Assembly: GCA_009780435.1 (NCBI GenBank)
Contig: WRAB01000001.1
Span: forward strand, 1 to 64,000
From: Oscillospiraceae bacterium
Lineage (GTDB): Bacteria; Bacillota; Clostridia; Oscillospirales; Oscillospiraceae
Length of the DNA stretch: 64,000 nt
Reading direction: 5' to 3'
The translations under genes and the position numbers were made by a program. Position 1 is the stretch's first letter. Every line of letters begins with the position of its first letter. This document shows, one piece after another, positions 7,705 through 15,964 of this stretch. Under the pieces are notes generated by a model. That model searched no databases. It was given only the letters and a program-made list of their open reading frames with translations, and had not been told where the DNA came from.

Positions 7705-8660
7705 ATATGCTTCATGGTGATTGTACCGAAATTTTAAAGGATTTAGATTCGGAGAGCGTTGATTTAATTGTTACTGACCCTCCGTATAATTTATCAAAAG
7801 ACTATGGAAATAACGGTGACAACCTAAACCATGAAGAATATATGAATTTTTCTCGCAAATGGCTTGCTGAAGCGAAACGAGTATTAAAGCCTACGGGTAC
7901 AATTTACGTTTTTATGGGCGTTCGATACATTTCATACATATATATGATAATGGAACAGGAACTGGGACTTCATTTTAATTCATGGATTACATGGACGTAT
8001 ACACAAGGAATTGGGAAGACAAAAGGATTTAGTCCACGACACGATGATATCCTTATGTTTACAAAGACGAATCATTTTAAGTTTAATCTTGACGCTATTA
8101 GAGTTCCACAAAAATACTATCGTAGTGTTAATAATATGCGGGGTGCTAACCCAGGAAATGTATGGGAATTTTCCCATGTTCATTATTGTCAAGAAAATAG
8201 AAAGGATCATCCAACGCAAAAGCCAGAAGCCTTGTTTGAGCGAATGATTTTAGCTTCGTCAGATGAGAATGATATTGTACTTGATCCATTTTGCGGTTCG
8301 GGTACTGCCTTAAGAGTGTACCAACAATTAAATCGTCGTGGCATAGGCATCGAAATTAATGAAGAGTACGTAGTTATGACGAAAGATCGTCTTTTACAAC
8401 CGTTTACTGGATTTGATAGCATTGATGAACGCATGGAGAGAGTGCCTAATGATTTGAATGATAATGACATGAGGAACAAATATATTGAAAATCACATTGA
8501 GTGGTTTTTGAAAAGCCACCCAGACAGAATTGAAAAGTTTCTTGTCACTGTTAATGAAAAATATTCAAAAAAGATAGTTCAATTACAGATTGATGAGTTA
8601 GCAGATTCAAAGAAGTCCACCATCGGCTATAGCTCCAAGTTGTCAAAAGCTCAGATATGA
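7689..8660 (+). CDS. DNA adenine N6-methyltransferase (type II, beta class)
   Basis: A 323-residue DNA methyltransferase. Motif IV (VTDPPYNLSKDY, residues ~30-41) precedes motif I (LDPFCGSGTALR, near residue 198), the order of the beta class. DPPY rather than SPPY favours N6-adenine as target. It starts inside the last codons of the endonuclease gene and shares its AT-rich composition. Its role would be to protect host sites from the partner endonuclease; with that enzyme interrupted it may act as a solitary methylase. The C-terminal ~70 residues (after RLLQPFTGFD) have no motif I recognise and may belong to target recognition. Confidence 0.9.
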   Translation: MDKNINMLHGDCTEILKDLDSESVDLIVTDPPYNLSKDYGNNGDNLNHEEYMNFSRKWLAEAKRVLKPTGTIYVFMGVRYISYIYMIMEQELGLHFNSWITWTYTQGIGKTKGFSPRHDDILMFTKTNHFKFNLDAIRVPQKYYRSVNNMRGANPGNVWEFSHVHYCQENRKDHPTQKPEALFERMILASSDENDIVLDPFCGSGTALRVYQQLNRRGIGIEINEEYVVMTKDRLLQPFTGFDSIDERMERVPNDLNDNDMRNKYIENHIEWFLKSHPDRIEKFLVTVNEKYSKKIVQLQIDELADSKKSTIGYSSKLSKAQI

Positions 8661-8682
8661 TTTTGGGAGAAAGGAGCCCATC

Positions 8683-10329
8683 ATGAGCAAAATTCTAATC
8701 GTCGGCGGGGTGGCCGGGGGTGCGTCTGCGGCGGCGCGGTTGCGTAGGTTGGACGAACACGCCGAGATCATTTTATTTGAGCGGGGCGCGTTCATCTCCT
8801 TTGCCAACTGTGGTCTGCCGTACTATATCGGCGGCGAAATTACCAAGAAATCGGCGCTGACCCTCCAGACGCCCAGGAGTTTTCATGGGCGATTTCATGT
8901 AGACGTACGGGTGTTCAGTGAGGTCACGGCCATCGACAGGGAGGCGAAGACCGTAACAGTCAAAAATCACGAAACGGGTGAAACGTATCTCGAATCCTAC
9001 GACAAGCTGATCCTGTCTCCGGGGGCGGAGCCGATTAGGCCCAATATTGCGGGGGTGGATTCCGACAAGGTGTTCACCCTGCGCAATATCCCCGATATGC
9101 TCAAAATTAAGGACTATATAGATGGGAAATGCCCCAAAGATGCGGCGGTCATAGGCGGGGGATACATCGGTATGGAGATGGCGGAGAATCTGCGGGCGGC
9201 GGGACTTCGGGTGACGCTGATCGAGAGGCTGGATCAGGTGATTGCGCCCCTCGATTTTGACATGGCCTGTGACGTGCGCCGGTATATGAAAAGCAAAGGC
9301 GTATCTCTGATTTTGCGAAATGGCATAGAGTCGATCACAGATCACGGCGATGCCCTCGCCATCACCTTGCAGGAGGGGGATATCCAGGCGGACATGCTCA
9401 TTATGGCAATTGGCGTCCGTCCTGAAAGCGATTTAGCTCGAGTAGCGGGACTCGCGGTGAACCAGCGCGGGTCTATTGTGGTAAACGATCAGATGCAGAC
9501 CTCAGATCCGGATATCTTCGCCGTGGGTGATGCGGTAGAGGTCACGGAGTTTGTCTCCGGACAAAAGGGGTCTATCCCTCTGGCGGGGCCTGCGAATAAG
9601 CAGGGGCGCATCGCCGCCGATGTGATCTGTGGGCTGGACAGCCGCTATACCGGGACCCAGGGCTCGGCGATTTTGAAAGTGTTTGACATGACAGTCGCCA
9701 CGACGGGCGTCAATGAAAAAACCGCAAAGGGACTGGGGCTTGATTACGAGAAGTCCTTCACCTACGTGGCGAGTCATGCCAGCTATTATCCAGGTGCCAC
9801 GAACATGTCGATCAAGACTGTATTTGAGACGGGAACAGGGAAAATCCTGGGCGCACAGATCGTGGGCTTTGACGGCGTGGACAAGCGGTGCGATGTGTTC
9901 GCCACGGCAATCCGGGCGGGGATGACGGCCTCTGATCTCACGGAGTTGGAGTTGTGCTACGCGCCGCCCTATTCCTCGGCAAAAGACCCTGTGAATATGG
10001 CTGGGTTTGTGATTGAGAACGTATTGACAGGCAAAGTGAAACTCTTCCACTGGCATGATGTGGAACACCTGCCCCGGGACGGCAGTGTGACGCTGTTGGA
10101 CACCCGTACGCCGACGGAATATGCCAAGGGTACAATTGATGGGTTTGTCAATATTCCCCTTGACACATTGCGCGGCAGGTTAGACGAGTTGGATCAGACC
10201 AGGCCGATTTATGCCATGTGCCAGGTTGGGCTGCGGGGCTATATTGCGGCACGGATTTTGTCCCAGAATGGCTTCGATGCATATAACTTGAGCGGGGGAT
10301 ATCGGCTGTATGAATCTGTGGTTGGATGA
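8683..10329 (+). CDS. CoA-disulfide reductase/NADH oxidase-like flavoprotein with rhodanese domain
   Basis: A 548-residue pyridine-nucleotide disulfide oxidoreductase. It opens with an FAD-binding GGVAGGASAAARLRR, has the single redox cysteine C43 in SFANCGLPYYIGG, and an NAD-binding VIGGGYIGMEMAENL. The last ~95 residues are a rhodanese domain with a putative active cysteine C513 (AMCQVGLRG). This architecture is known from CoA-disulfide reductase and polysulfide reductase family members, which use NAD(P)H to reduce CoA disulfide or persulfides. A role in thiol/sulfane-sulfur handling in an anaerobe is inferred. It is preceded by GAGAAAGGAG and lies just after the AT-rich R-M cassette. Confidence 0.9.
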   Translation: MSKILIVGGVAGGASAAARLRRLDEHAEIILFERGAFISFANCGLPYYIGGEITKKSALTLQTPRSFHGRFHVDVRVFSEVTAIDREAKTVTVKNHETGETYLESYDKLILSPGAEPIRPNIAGVDSDKVFTLRNIPDMLKIKDYIDGKCPKDAAVIGGGYIGMEMAENLRAAGLRVTLIERLDQVIAPLDFDMACDVRRYMKSKGVSLILRNGIESITDHGDALAITLQEGDIQADMLIMAIGVRPESDLARVAGLAVNQRGSIVVNDQMQTSDPDIFAVGDAVEVTEFVSGQKGSIPLAGPANKQGRIAADVICGLDSRYTGTQGSAILKVFDMTVATTGVNEKTAKGLGLDYEKSFTYVASHASYYPGATNMSIKTVFETGTGKILGAQIVGFDGVDKRCDVFATAIRAGMTASDLTELELCYAPPYSSAKDPVNMAGFVIENVLTGKVKLFHWHDVEHLPRDGSVTLLDTRTPTEYAKGTIDGFVNIPLDTLRGRLDELDQTRPIYAMCQVGLRGYIAARILSQNGFDAYNLSGGYRLYESVVG

Positions 10330-10354
10330 CAACCCGCAACATTTCTGCTATACT
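10326..10354 (+). promoter_or_regulatory. Promoter of mrnC-rqcH
   Basis: ATGACA (10326-10331), 17-bp spacer, TATACT (10349-10354), with TGC before the -10. It overlaps the end of the upstream gene and lies 35 bp from the mrnC start. Confidence 0.65.
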
Positions 10355-10389
10355 GTCCCAGATGACAAACCGCCAAAAGGGGAACATAT

Positions 10390-10839
10390 ATGACAGACTA
10401 CTTCCACATGAGTATGGAAGAACGAGATATCCGGACGATCTCCAACCTGGGCCTGGCCCATATGGGGGATGCGGTGTATGAACTCTTGGTTCGGGCCTGG
10501 CTCTGTGAGCAGGGCCGCGCCACGGCCCGTGGCCTCCACAGGGCGGCGGTGGATCGGGTGGCGGCCCCCGCCCAGGCCGCGGTGGCGCGGAAACTCTTGC
10601 CCCATCTCACCGAGACGGAGCAGGGGATCTACCGCAGGGGGCGAAATGCCCGGGTCAGCGCTGTGCCGCAAAATGCCAGTCCAGAGGAATACCACGCCGC
10701 AACGGGATTAGAGGCCCTTTTTGGGCATCTCTACCTCAAAGGCGAGACGGATCGGATCGGCCAGTTGTTTGCCCTGGCCATGGATATATCACACGGGGGC
10801 CAACACGCCCCAGAGGAGAACGAACACCATGCCCCTTGA
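10390..10839 (+). CDS. mrnC: Mini-ribonuclease III (MrnC)
   Basis: A 149-residue RNase III catalytic domain without a dsRNA-binding domain. The signature LGLAHMGDAVYELLVR (residues ~19-34) holds the catalytic acidic residues, and the C-terminal half has the expected 'NA..S.....ASP..Y..AT..EALFG.LYL.G' pattern. In Bacillus the enzyme trims 23S rRNA ends as a dimer. In many Firmicutes it sits beside cysS and rlmB; here it overlaps rqcH by 11 bp instead, so the two are likely co-translated. Confidence 0.92.
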   Translation: MTDYFHMSMEERDIRTISNLGLAHMGDAVYELLVRAWLCEQGRATARGLHRAAVDRVAAPAQAAVARKLLPHLTETEQGIYRRGRNARVSAVPQNASPEEYHAATGLEALFGHLYLKGETDRIGQLFALAMDISHGGQHAPEENEHHAP

Positions 10840-12580
10840 TGCCGTATGTTTAACCGCTGTCCTGGAGGAACTCCAGCCCCAGATTTTGGGAACGAGAGTG
10901 GATAAAATCCAGCAGCCGGAGAAAGATCAGATATTACTCACCCTCCGGGGGCGGGAGGGGGGCGGCAAGCTGCTCTTGGCCGCCGGGACGGGCCGTGCAC
11001 GGATTCATCTCACCGCCCGCTCCTATGAGAACCCTCAGCACCCGCCTATGTTCTGTATGCTACTGCGAAAGCACCTCTCCGGGGCAAAGCTCGCAGAGAT
11101 ATATCAGCCGCCCATGGAGCGGATTGTCCGCCTGGAGTTTGACACGTTCGACGCCATGGGGGAACCCAGCCGGAAGACGTTGATCTTAGAACTTCTGGGC
11201 AAATACTGTAATCTCATCTTTGTAGACCGGGATGGGATCATCCAGGATGCCATCCGCCGGGTGGACGGGGATTTGAGCCGGACGCGGACGATCCTGCCGG
11301 GCCTGTTCTATCGTCTGGCGGAGAACCAGGAGAAATGGAATCCTCTAGAGACAGAGCGGGCGGCCCTGGCCGCGCATCTGGCCGCAGGCGGGCCGGATGT
11401 ACGCCTGGACAAATGGCTCTTGGATACGTTCTTCGGCCTCTCACCCCTCATCTGCCGGGAGTTGGTAGATTGGATATTCGGCCAAACAGACACCCGTTTC
11501 GGCGACGCAGCGCCGGATCAGATAGAGGCGTTTTTGGATGGGCTGATGGCCTTTTTTGCTGGGATCCGGGCGGGGGAATTTGTCCCGTATCAGCTATCTG
11601 AGGGGAGTGTCCCCTTTGATTTTACCTATACGCCTATTCACCAGTACAGAGGCCGGCTGGCCTTGACGCAGATGGCAAATTTCTCTACACTCCTGGACGG
11701 ATTCTACGAACAGCGGGATCGGGAGAGTACGCTACGCCAACGGGCCGGGGCGCTGCTGAAGACTGTCACCAATCTGCGGGATCGAACGGCTCGGAAACTG
11801 GCCCTCCAAGAGGAGGAGCGAAACGCCGCCGGGGACCGGGAGCGGTTCCGGGAGCAGGGGGATATCATCACCGCCAATCTCCACGCCATGATCCGGGGCC
11901 AGGATATCTTGACGGCGCAGAATTTTTACGATCCAGACGGGGGGGAGATCACGATTTCACTAGACCCCCTGAAAACGCCCCAGCAGAATGCCGCGGCCTA
12001 TTATAAAAAGTACAATAAGGCCAAGACGGCGGAGCGGCACCTCACAGAGCAGATCGAAAAGGGCGCGCAGGAACTGGACTACCTAAACAGCGTCCTGGAT
12101 GCCCTGGAAAAAGCCGAGACGGCGGGGGATATGGCGGAGATCCGCCAGGAGTTAATAGAAGCCAAACTCATCCGGGACGGGGGAGGGAAACGGCAGAAGC
12201 CGCCTCCGGCGAAGCCCCTGGTGTTTCGATCCAGCGGGGGATTTGATCTCTATGTGGGGAAGAACAACGTCCAGAATGACCGGCTCACGTTTAAGACTGC
12301 CAATCGGAGCGATCTGTGGTTTCACACCCAGAAAATCCACGGTTCCCATGTGATTGTCGCCTGTGACGGCAGGGAACCGGATCTACAGACGATTGAAGAG
12401 GCGGCAATGCTGGCGGCTTGGTACTCCCAGGGGCGATCCGGGGGGAAGGTGCCCGTGGACTACACCCTGGTAAAACACGTCAAAAAGCCCGCCGGCGGGA
12501 AACCGGGGGCGACACATTATATGAACCATAAAACTATTTATGTCAATCCGGATGAGACGATTGTCCAAAAATTGCGGTAA
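10829..12580 (+). CDS. rqcH: Ribosome quality control protein RqcH (NFACT family)
   Basis: A 584-residue NFACT protein, formerly called fibronectin-binding protein. RqcH binds stalled 50S subunits and directs C-terminal alanine tailing of the nascent chain. The N-terminal NFACT-N domain starts with MPLDAVCLTAVLEELQPQI, a coiled-coil follows (about residues 290-440), and the C-terminal NFACT-R domain carries SSGGFDLYVGKNNVQND and LWFHTQKIHGSHV. I chose ATG 10829, preceded by GAGGAG and overlapping mrnC; the longer open frame upstream lies within mrnC. Confidence 0.93.
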   Translation: MPLDAVCLTAVLEELQPQILGTRVDKIQQPEKDQILLTLRGREGGGKLLLAAGTGRARIHLTARSYENPQHPPMFCMLLRKHLSGAKLAEIYQPPMERIVRLEFDTFDAMGEPSRKTLILELLGKYCNLIFVDRDGIIQDAIRRVDGDLSRTRTILPGLFYRLAENQEKWNPLETERAALAAHLAAGGPDVRLDKWLLDTFFGLSPLICRELVDWIFGQTDTRFGDAAPDQIEAFLDGLMAFFAGIRAGEFVPYQLSEGSVPFDFTYTPIHQYRGRLALTQMANFSTLLDGFYEQRDRESTLRQRAGALLKTVTNLRDRTARKLALQEEERNAAGDRERFREQGDIITANLHAMIRGQDILTAQNFYDPDGGEITISLDPLKTPQQNAAAYYKKYNKAKTAERHLTEQIEKGAQELDYLNSVLDALEKAETAGDMAEIRQELIEAKLIRDGGGKRQKPPPAKPLVFRSSGGFDLYVGKNNVQNDRLTFKTANRSDLWFHTQKIHGSHVIVACDGREPDLQTIEEAAMLAAWYSQGRSGGKVPVDYTLVKHVKKPAGGKPGATHYMNHKTIYVNPDETIVQKLR

Positions 12581-12587
12581 TTATAAT

Positions 12588-12607
12588 TCCCCGCCGAAGG
12601 CGGGGAA
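12588..12607. terminator. Short GC hairpin after rqcH
   Basis: CCCCGCC (12589-12595), loop GAA, GGCGGGG (12599-12605). No T-tract follows, so it may be a pause or RNA-stability hairpin rather than a true terminator. Similar hairpins occur at about 31690-31710. Confidence 0.4.
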
Positions 12608-12636
12608 AATACAAAGTGGCGAGAGGGGATTGGATC

Positions 12637-13233
12637 ATGGCAAATGTAATAGTACGGCTGGCCACAGCGGAGGATGCCCCGGCCATAGCGGATATCTACC
12701 ACGACTACGTGGCCCACACGGTGATCTCATTTGAGCGCATCCCTCCGACGGAACAAGAGATGGAGCGGCGGATTATATCCTGCTGTGCGGTCTATCCCTT
12801 TCTGGTCTGCACGGTGGATGACCGGGTGGTGGGCTACGCCTACGCCACCCGCCAGATGGAGCGGGCGGCCTACGACTGGAACGCCGAGGTCTCGGTGTAC
12901 TTAGATAAAACGGTCCAGGGCAAGGGGATTGGGCGTGCGCTCTACGAGGCGTTGGAGAAACTCCTCCGGGCAATGGGTGTGGTAAATCTCTACGCCCGGA
13001 TGGCGGAGCCAAACCCCAGGAGCAAACAACTCCACGTGGCCATGGGCTATACAGAGATTGGCAGGCTACACAAGACGGGGTTCAAACAGGGCAAGTGGTG
13101 GGATGTGATCTATTTCGAGAAGCATTTGGCGCTGCATGATACAGATCATATGCCCATCCGGTCAGTGCGGGAGCTGGGCCCGGCGCTGGTGGAGGAGATT
13201 TTGCGGTATGCGGTGCAACAGGTGAGGTTGTAG
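12637..13233 (+). CDS. GNAT N-acetyltransferase, phosphinothricin/methionine sulfoximine type
   Basis: A 198-residue acetyltransferase resembling the PAT/Pat-Bar and YncA group: IRxATxxDAxxIAxIYxxYV start, FERIPPT, then the acetyl-CoA loop VQGKGIGRALYEALEKLL and KLHxAMGYxxIGxxHxxGFKxGKWxDVxYFEK. Members acetylate small amino-group substrates; the substrate here is unknown. I chose ATG 12637, preceded by GAGAGGGG, over ATG 12616. It is followed directly by a dispersed hairpin repeat that may serve as its terminator. Confidence 0.85.
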   Translation: MANVIVRLATAEDAPAIADIYHDYVAHTVISFERIPPTEQEMERRIISCCAVYPFLVCTVDDRVVGYAYATRQMERAAYDWNAEVSVYLDKTVQGKGIGRALYEALEKLLRAMGVVNLYARMAEPNPRSKQLHVAMGYTEIGRLHKTGFKQGKWWDVIYFEKHLALHDTDHMPIRSVRELGPALVEEILRYAVQQVRL

Positions 13234-13420
13234 GCTCCTTCCGGCACTTCGCTCCCCAGGGGGCTTTCTCTTGCCGCAGGGCGGCAATTCACCTTGTGCC
13301 ACCTCCCTCAAATTGAGGGAGGCTTTGGAACGCTTTTCCACTGCCCTTGACCTCTGGCGCAGGGATAAAACTCCGTCAGAACTTCGTTCTGCCACCTCCT
13401 TTACGAAAGGAGGCTTTTTA
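13234..13420. repeat. Dispersed hairpin repeat, family A copy 1
   Basis: A compound element with hairpins CCTCCCTC/GAGGGAGG (13302-13322) and CCTCCTTT/AAAGGAGG (13394-13413), plus the text CTTGCCGCAGGGCGGCAATTC shared almost exactly with the copy at about 63130. Related pieces are at 43039-43057 and 47182-47290. It lies between convergent genes (GNAT, pyrF) and may terminate both. Confidence 0.75.
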
Positions 13421-13429
13421 CTCTTCCTC

Positions 13430-14356
13430 CTACAACACCGTCACAACGTCAGCAATATCCGCCCGCATTCGTAGCGCCTCCGCTCTGGCGGCGGATTGGT
13501 AGTCGGAGCCGTCCCCGGCCTCCGATTGTTTCCATGCGCAGAGAATCGCCCGGGCGGAGTTGACGATGGCCCCGTGGCCGTACTCGTCAAAGCAGGGGGC
13601 CACATCGGCGGCGCCGCCGCCCTGGGCGCCGTAGCCGGGTACGAGGAAGAACGAGTTTTTCAACCGTTTCCGCAGGGTGCGGGCGTCTGTCGGATAGGTG
13701 GCGCCCACTACGATGCCCACACAGCTATAGCCGTACTCGCCCACGGTGTCCAAAGCGATCCGGGCCATGAGGTCGCCTACGGCGGTGTAGAGGTTCCGAT
13801 CCCCGCAGAGGAGGTCTTGCAACTGGCCGCCGGAGGGGTTGGAAGTCTTCACCAGGGCAAACACGGATTTGTCGAATTTTTTGCAAGTTTCAATAAAGGG
13901 ATCAATCCCGTCGGATCCCAGATAGGCGTTGACCGTGAGACTGTCGGCATCGAAGGGGGCAAAGGTGGTATCGCCGATGGTGACCCGGCCCAGATAGGCG
14001 TCGCTATAGGCGGCGGCGGTGGAGCCGATGTCATTGCGCTTGCCGTCTACGATGACGTAGAGGCCTTTGGACTTGGCATAGGCCACGGTCTTTTGGAGGG
14101 CCTCTACTCCGGCGTGGCCCAAGAGCTCATAATAGGCCGATTGGGGCTTCACGGCGGGGATGATATCCGCCAGGGCGTCGATCAGGCCGCAGTTAAACGT
14201 ATAATAGGCATCCGCCGCCGCCTGGAGGGTTTCGCCTTTCTCGGCGATGTGGGCGGATAAGATATGGGGCGGGATATACTCCGGCCTGGGGTCGAGACCC
14301 AGGACGGTGGGGTTTTTCTTTTCGATGATTTGTTTTTGTAGGAGGTCGATAGACAT
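13430..14356 (-). CDS. pyrF: Orotidine 5'-phosphate decarboxylase (type 2)
   Basis: A 308-residue enzyme that converts OMP to UMP, the last step of pyrimidine synthesis. The catalytic lysine loop appears as VIVDGKRNDIGST; the length and the C-terminal FFLVPGYGAQGG phosphate-binding segment fit the type 2 subfamily. I chose ATG 14356 after AAAGGAA, rather than an upstream in-frame start that would include a histidine-rich non-homologous leader. It lies in the same direction as pyrC but is separated from it by two AT-rich genes. Confidence 0.95.
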   Translation of the reverse strand: MSIDLLQKQIIEKKNPTVLGLDPRPEYIPPHILSAHIAEKGETLQAAADAYYTFNCGLIDALADIIPAVKPQSAYYELLGHAGVEALQKTVAYAKSKGLYVIVDGKRNDIGSTAAAYSDAYLGRVTIGDTTFAPFDADSLTVNAYLGSDGIDPFIETCKKFDKSVFALVKTSNPSGGQLQDLLCGDRNLYTAVGDLMARIALDTVGEYGYSCVGIVVGATYPTDARTLRKRLKNSFFLVPGYGAQGGGAADVAPCFDEYGHGAIVNSARAILCAWKQSEAGDGSDYQSAARAEALRMRADIADVVTVL

Positions 14357-14396
14357 GGTGTGTGGTTCCTTTCTGTGGTGGTGGTGTAGGGGGCGG

Positions 14397-15503
14397 TTAT
14401 TTTTGACTATCATTATTGCCTATGTTAGTAATGATAGCTGCAATTTCGTCTGGTGAAGGGAGCAAGGACTGTATTTCCTCTGGCAGACTCTCATAAAATG
14501 AATATGTTGCCACGCCAATTGGCTTATTTGTCGCTTTGAGCGTGTATTCAACCCTTGTGCGGTTTTTGCTTTTGCAGACAATAATGCCGATTGCCGGATT
14601 TTCTTCCGGGAGTTTCATTATTTCATCAAGAGCGGTCAAATAAAATTGCATTTTCCCGGCATATTCTGGTTTGAACTCACCGATTTTAAGCTCAATTGCA
14701 ATCAGACTGCGTAGTCGTCGGTGATATAAGAGCAAGTCAATATAATAGTCATCATCGGCAACATTGAGGTGATACTGATTGCCGATAAAGCTAAAATCGC
14801 CACCCATTTCTGCTAGAAACGCCCGAATATTATGTATGATCCCCGCTTCAAGCTCTGCCTCGTTGTGCTCAATGCCCATTTCAAGAAAATCGAAATTGTA
14901 ATCGTCTTTTACGGCAAGTTTGGCTTGCAGTCTGTATTTTTCAGGCACAATTTCATCAAAATTGGTCTGACTGGCAAGGTATTTTTCAAATATCTTATTT
15001 TCGATATTGTTAATCAAAACGTCTTTTGTCCAGCCGTAACGTTTTGTCATTTTGATATAAAACTCACGCATGAGCGGGTCTTTGCACTTTTGCATAATTA
15101 CGATATTTTTTGACCAGCTTATTTCCGCCACTAATGGTGGCAGAACTGGCTTGTCCGCTTCTCGCACTGATGGTGCGAGATTTGAATTGTCCAAATCTGA
15201 AACCAATGGTTTCAGATTTAAGCTACCAGAGTATTCAACATAAAATTGCCGCATAAACCAAAGATTTCGAGATGTAAAACCTTTAACTCCCGGAAATTCT
15301 TTTTGAAGCTCCTGCGCCAGCACCTCAACAATGGATTTTCCCCAACCACGCTCACGTTGTTGGCGGTCAATTTCCTCGCCAATCTCCCAATAAAGCTGTA
15401 TCAATTCGGTGTTGACCCTTTTCATTGCCTCATACTGACGGCGGTAGATGAGGTCTTTGATTTCTCTAATGAATGTGCCGTGTGGGGTTACGATATTATC
15501 CAT
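14397..15503 (-). CDS. YhcG/DUF1016 family PD-(D/E)xK nuclease-like protein
   Basis: A 368-residue member of the YhcG family: an N-terminal helical region (LIQLYWEIGEEIDRQQ, GWGKSIVEVLAQ) and a C-terminal PD-(D/E)xK fold (YYIDLLLYHRRLRSLIAIELKIG, with D, then ExK). These proteins are predicted nucleases, often near type I restriction or mobile loci; the physiological role is unsettled. At residues ~95-130 it has three 12-residue tandem repeats of the pattern LxPxVxE, encoded by 36-bp units that each form a perfect DNA hairpin. It is AT-rich and interrupts the pyrC-pyrF arrangement, which suggests acquisition. Confidence 0.85.
   Translation of the reverse strand: MDNIVTPHGTFIREIKDLIYRRQYEAMKRVNTELIQLYWEIGEEIDRQQRERGWGKSIVEVLAQELQKEFPGVKGFTSRNLWFMRQFYVEYSGSLNLKPLVSDLDNSNLAPSVREADKPVLPPLVAEISWSKNIVIMQKCKDPLMREFYIKMTKRYGWTKDVLINNIENKIFEKYLASQTNFDEIVPEKYRLQAKLAVKDDYNFDFLEMGIEHNEAELEAGIIHNIRAFLAEMGGDFSFIGNQYHLNVADDDYYIDLLLYHRRLRSLIAIELKIGEFKPEYAGKMQFYLTALDEIMKLPEENPAIGIIVCKSKNRTRVEYTLKATNKPIGVATYSFYESLPEEIQSLLPSPDEIAAIITNIGNNDSQK
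15127..15219. repeat. Three 36-bp-spaced hairpins inside the YhcG gene
   Basis: Hairpins GCCAC/GTGGC (15127-15141), CTCGCAC/GTGCGAG (15161-15179) and AAATCTGAAACC/GGTTTCAGATTT (15193-15219) have centres exactly 36 bp apart. Arms differ in sequence between units, yet each remains self-complementary. They encode a 12-residue in-frame repeat. Confidence 0.85.
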
Positions 15504-15551
15504 TTGAGTGGCCCCTTTCTGTGGTTGTGGGTTTTTATAATGCGATTAAGG

Positions 15552-15962
15552 CTATCGTGTTTCATTGAGAAAGTCTTGCCAATAAGTAGGCAGAGGGTGT
15601 GGAGGGCCGTATTTGTCCAAAAGAAAGGTGTTGGAAATTACTGTATGAACAACCATGTCGTCTTCATCAAATAAAATCATAAGACATCTTCTTTGGTCAA
15701 TTTTATATCGAAAAGCAAACTCGAATGACACTTGCCACGACTCTCTATCTTCAGAGAGACCCAACATAGCGATAACATCCTCTCGGTGGAGACCAGATAC
15801 ACGTTGGCTCACATCCCAGGCCATCCTCTCACGGGCTATATTTTCTTCCCATAAAGTGCTTATAAAAGGCAGTGGCATGAAAAAATAAAATACTATACAC
15901 ATCAAGACAATGGTAACAATGCTGCTTATGAGCAACTTTCTTTGAAGCATTTTCTTCTTCAT
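15552..15962 (-). CDS. Small single-pass membrane or secreted protein, unknown
   Basis: A 136-residue protein I do not recognise. It has a basic N-terminus (MKKKMLQRKLL) and one hydrophobic segment at about residues 11-33, so it is membrane-anchored or secreted. The soluble part includes LHREDVIAMLGLSEDRES, a pattern reminiscent of short 'start-site' lipoprotein modules (SmpA/OmlA-like), but the match is weak. It starts two bases after the pyrC stop, so is translated with pyrC. AT-rich relative to pyrC. Confidence 0.6.
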   Translation of the reverse strand: MKKKMLQRKLLISSIVTIVLMCIVFYFFMPLPFISTLWEENIARERMAWDVSQRVSGLHREDVIAMLGLSEDRESWQVSFEFAFRYKIDQRRCLMILFDEDDMVVHTVISNTFLLDKYGPPHPLPTYWQDFLNETR

Positions 15963-15964
15963 GT

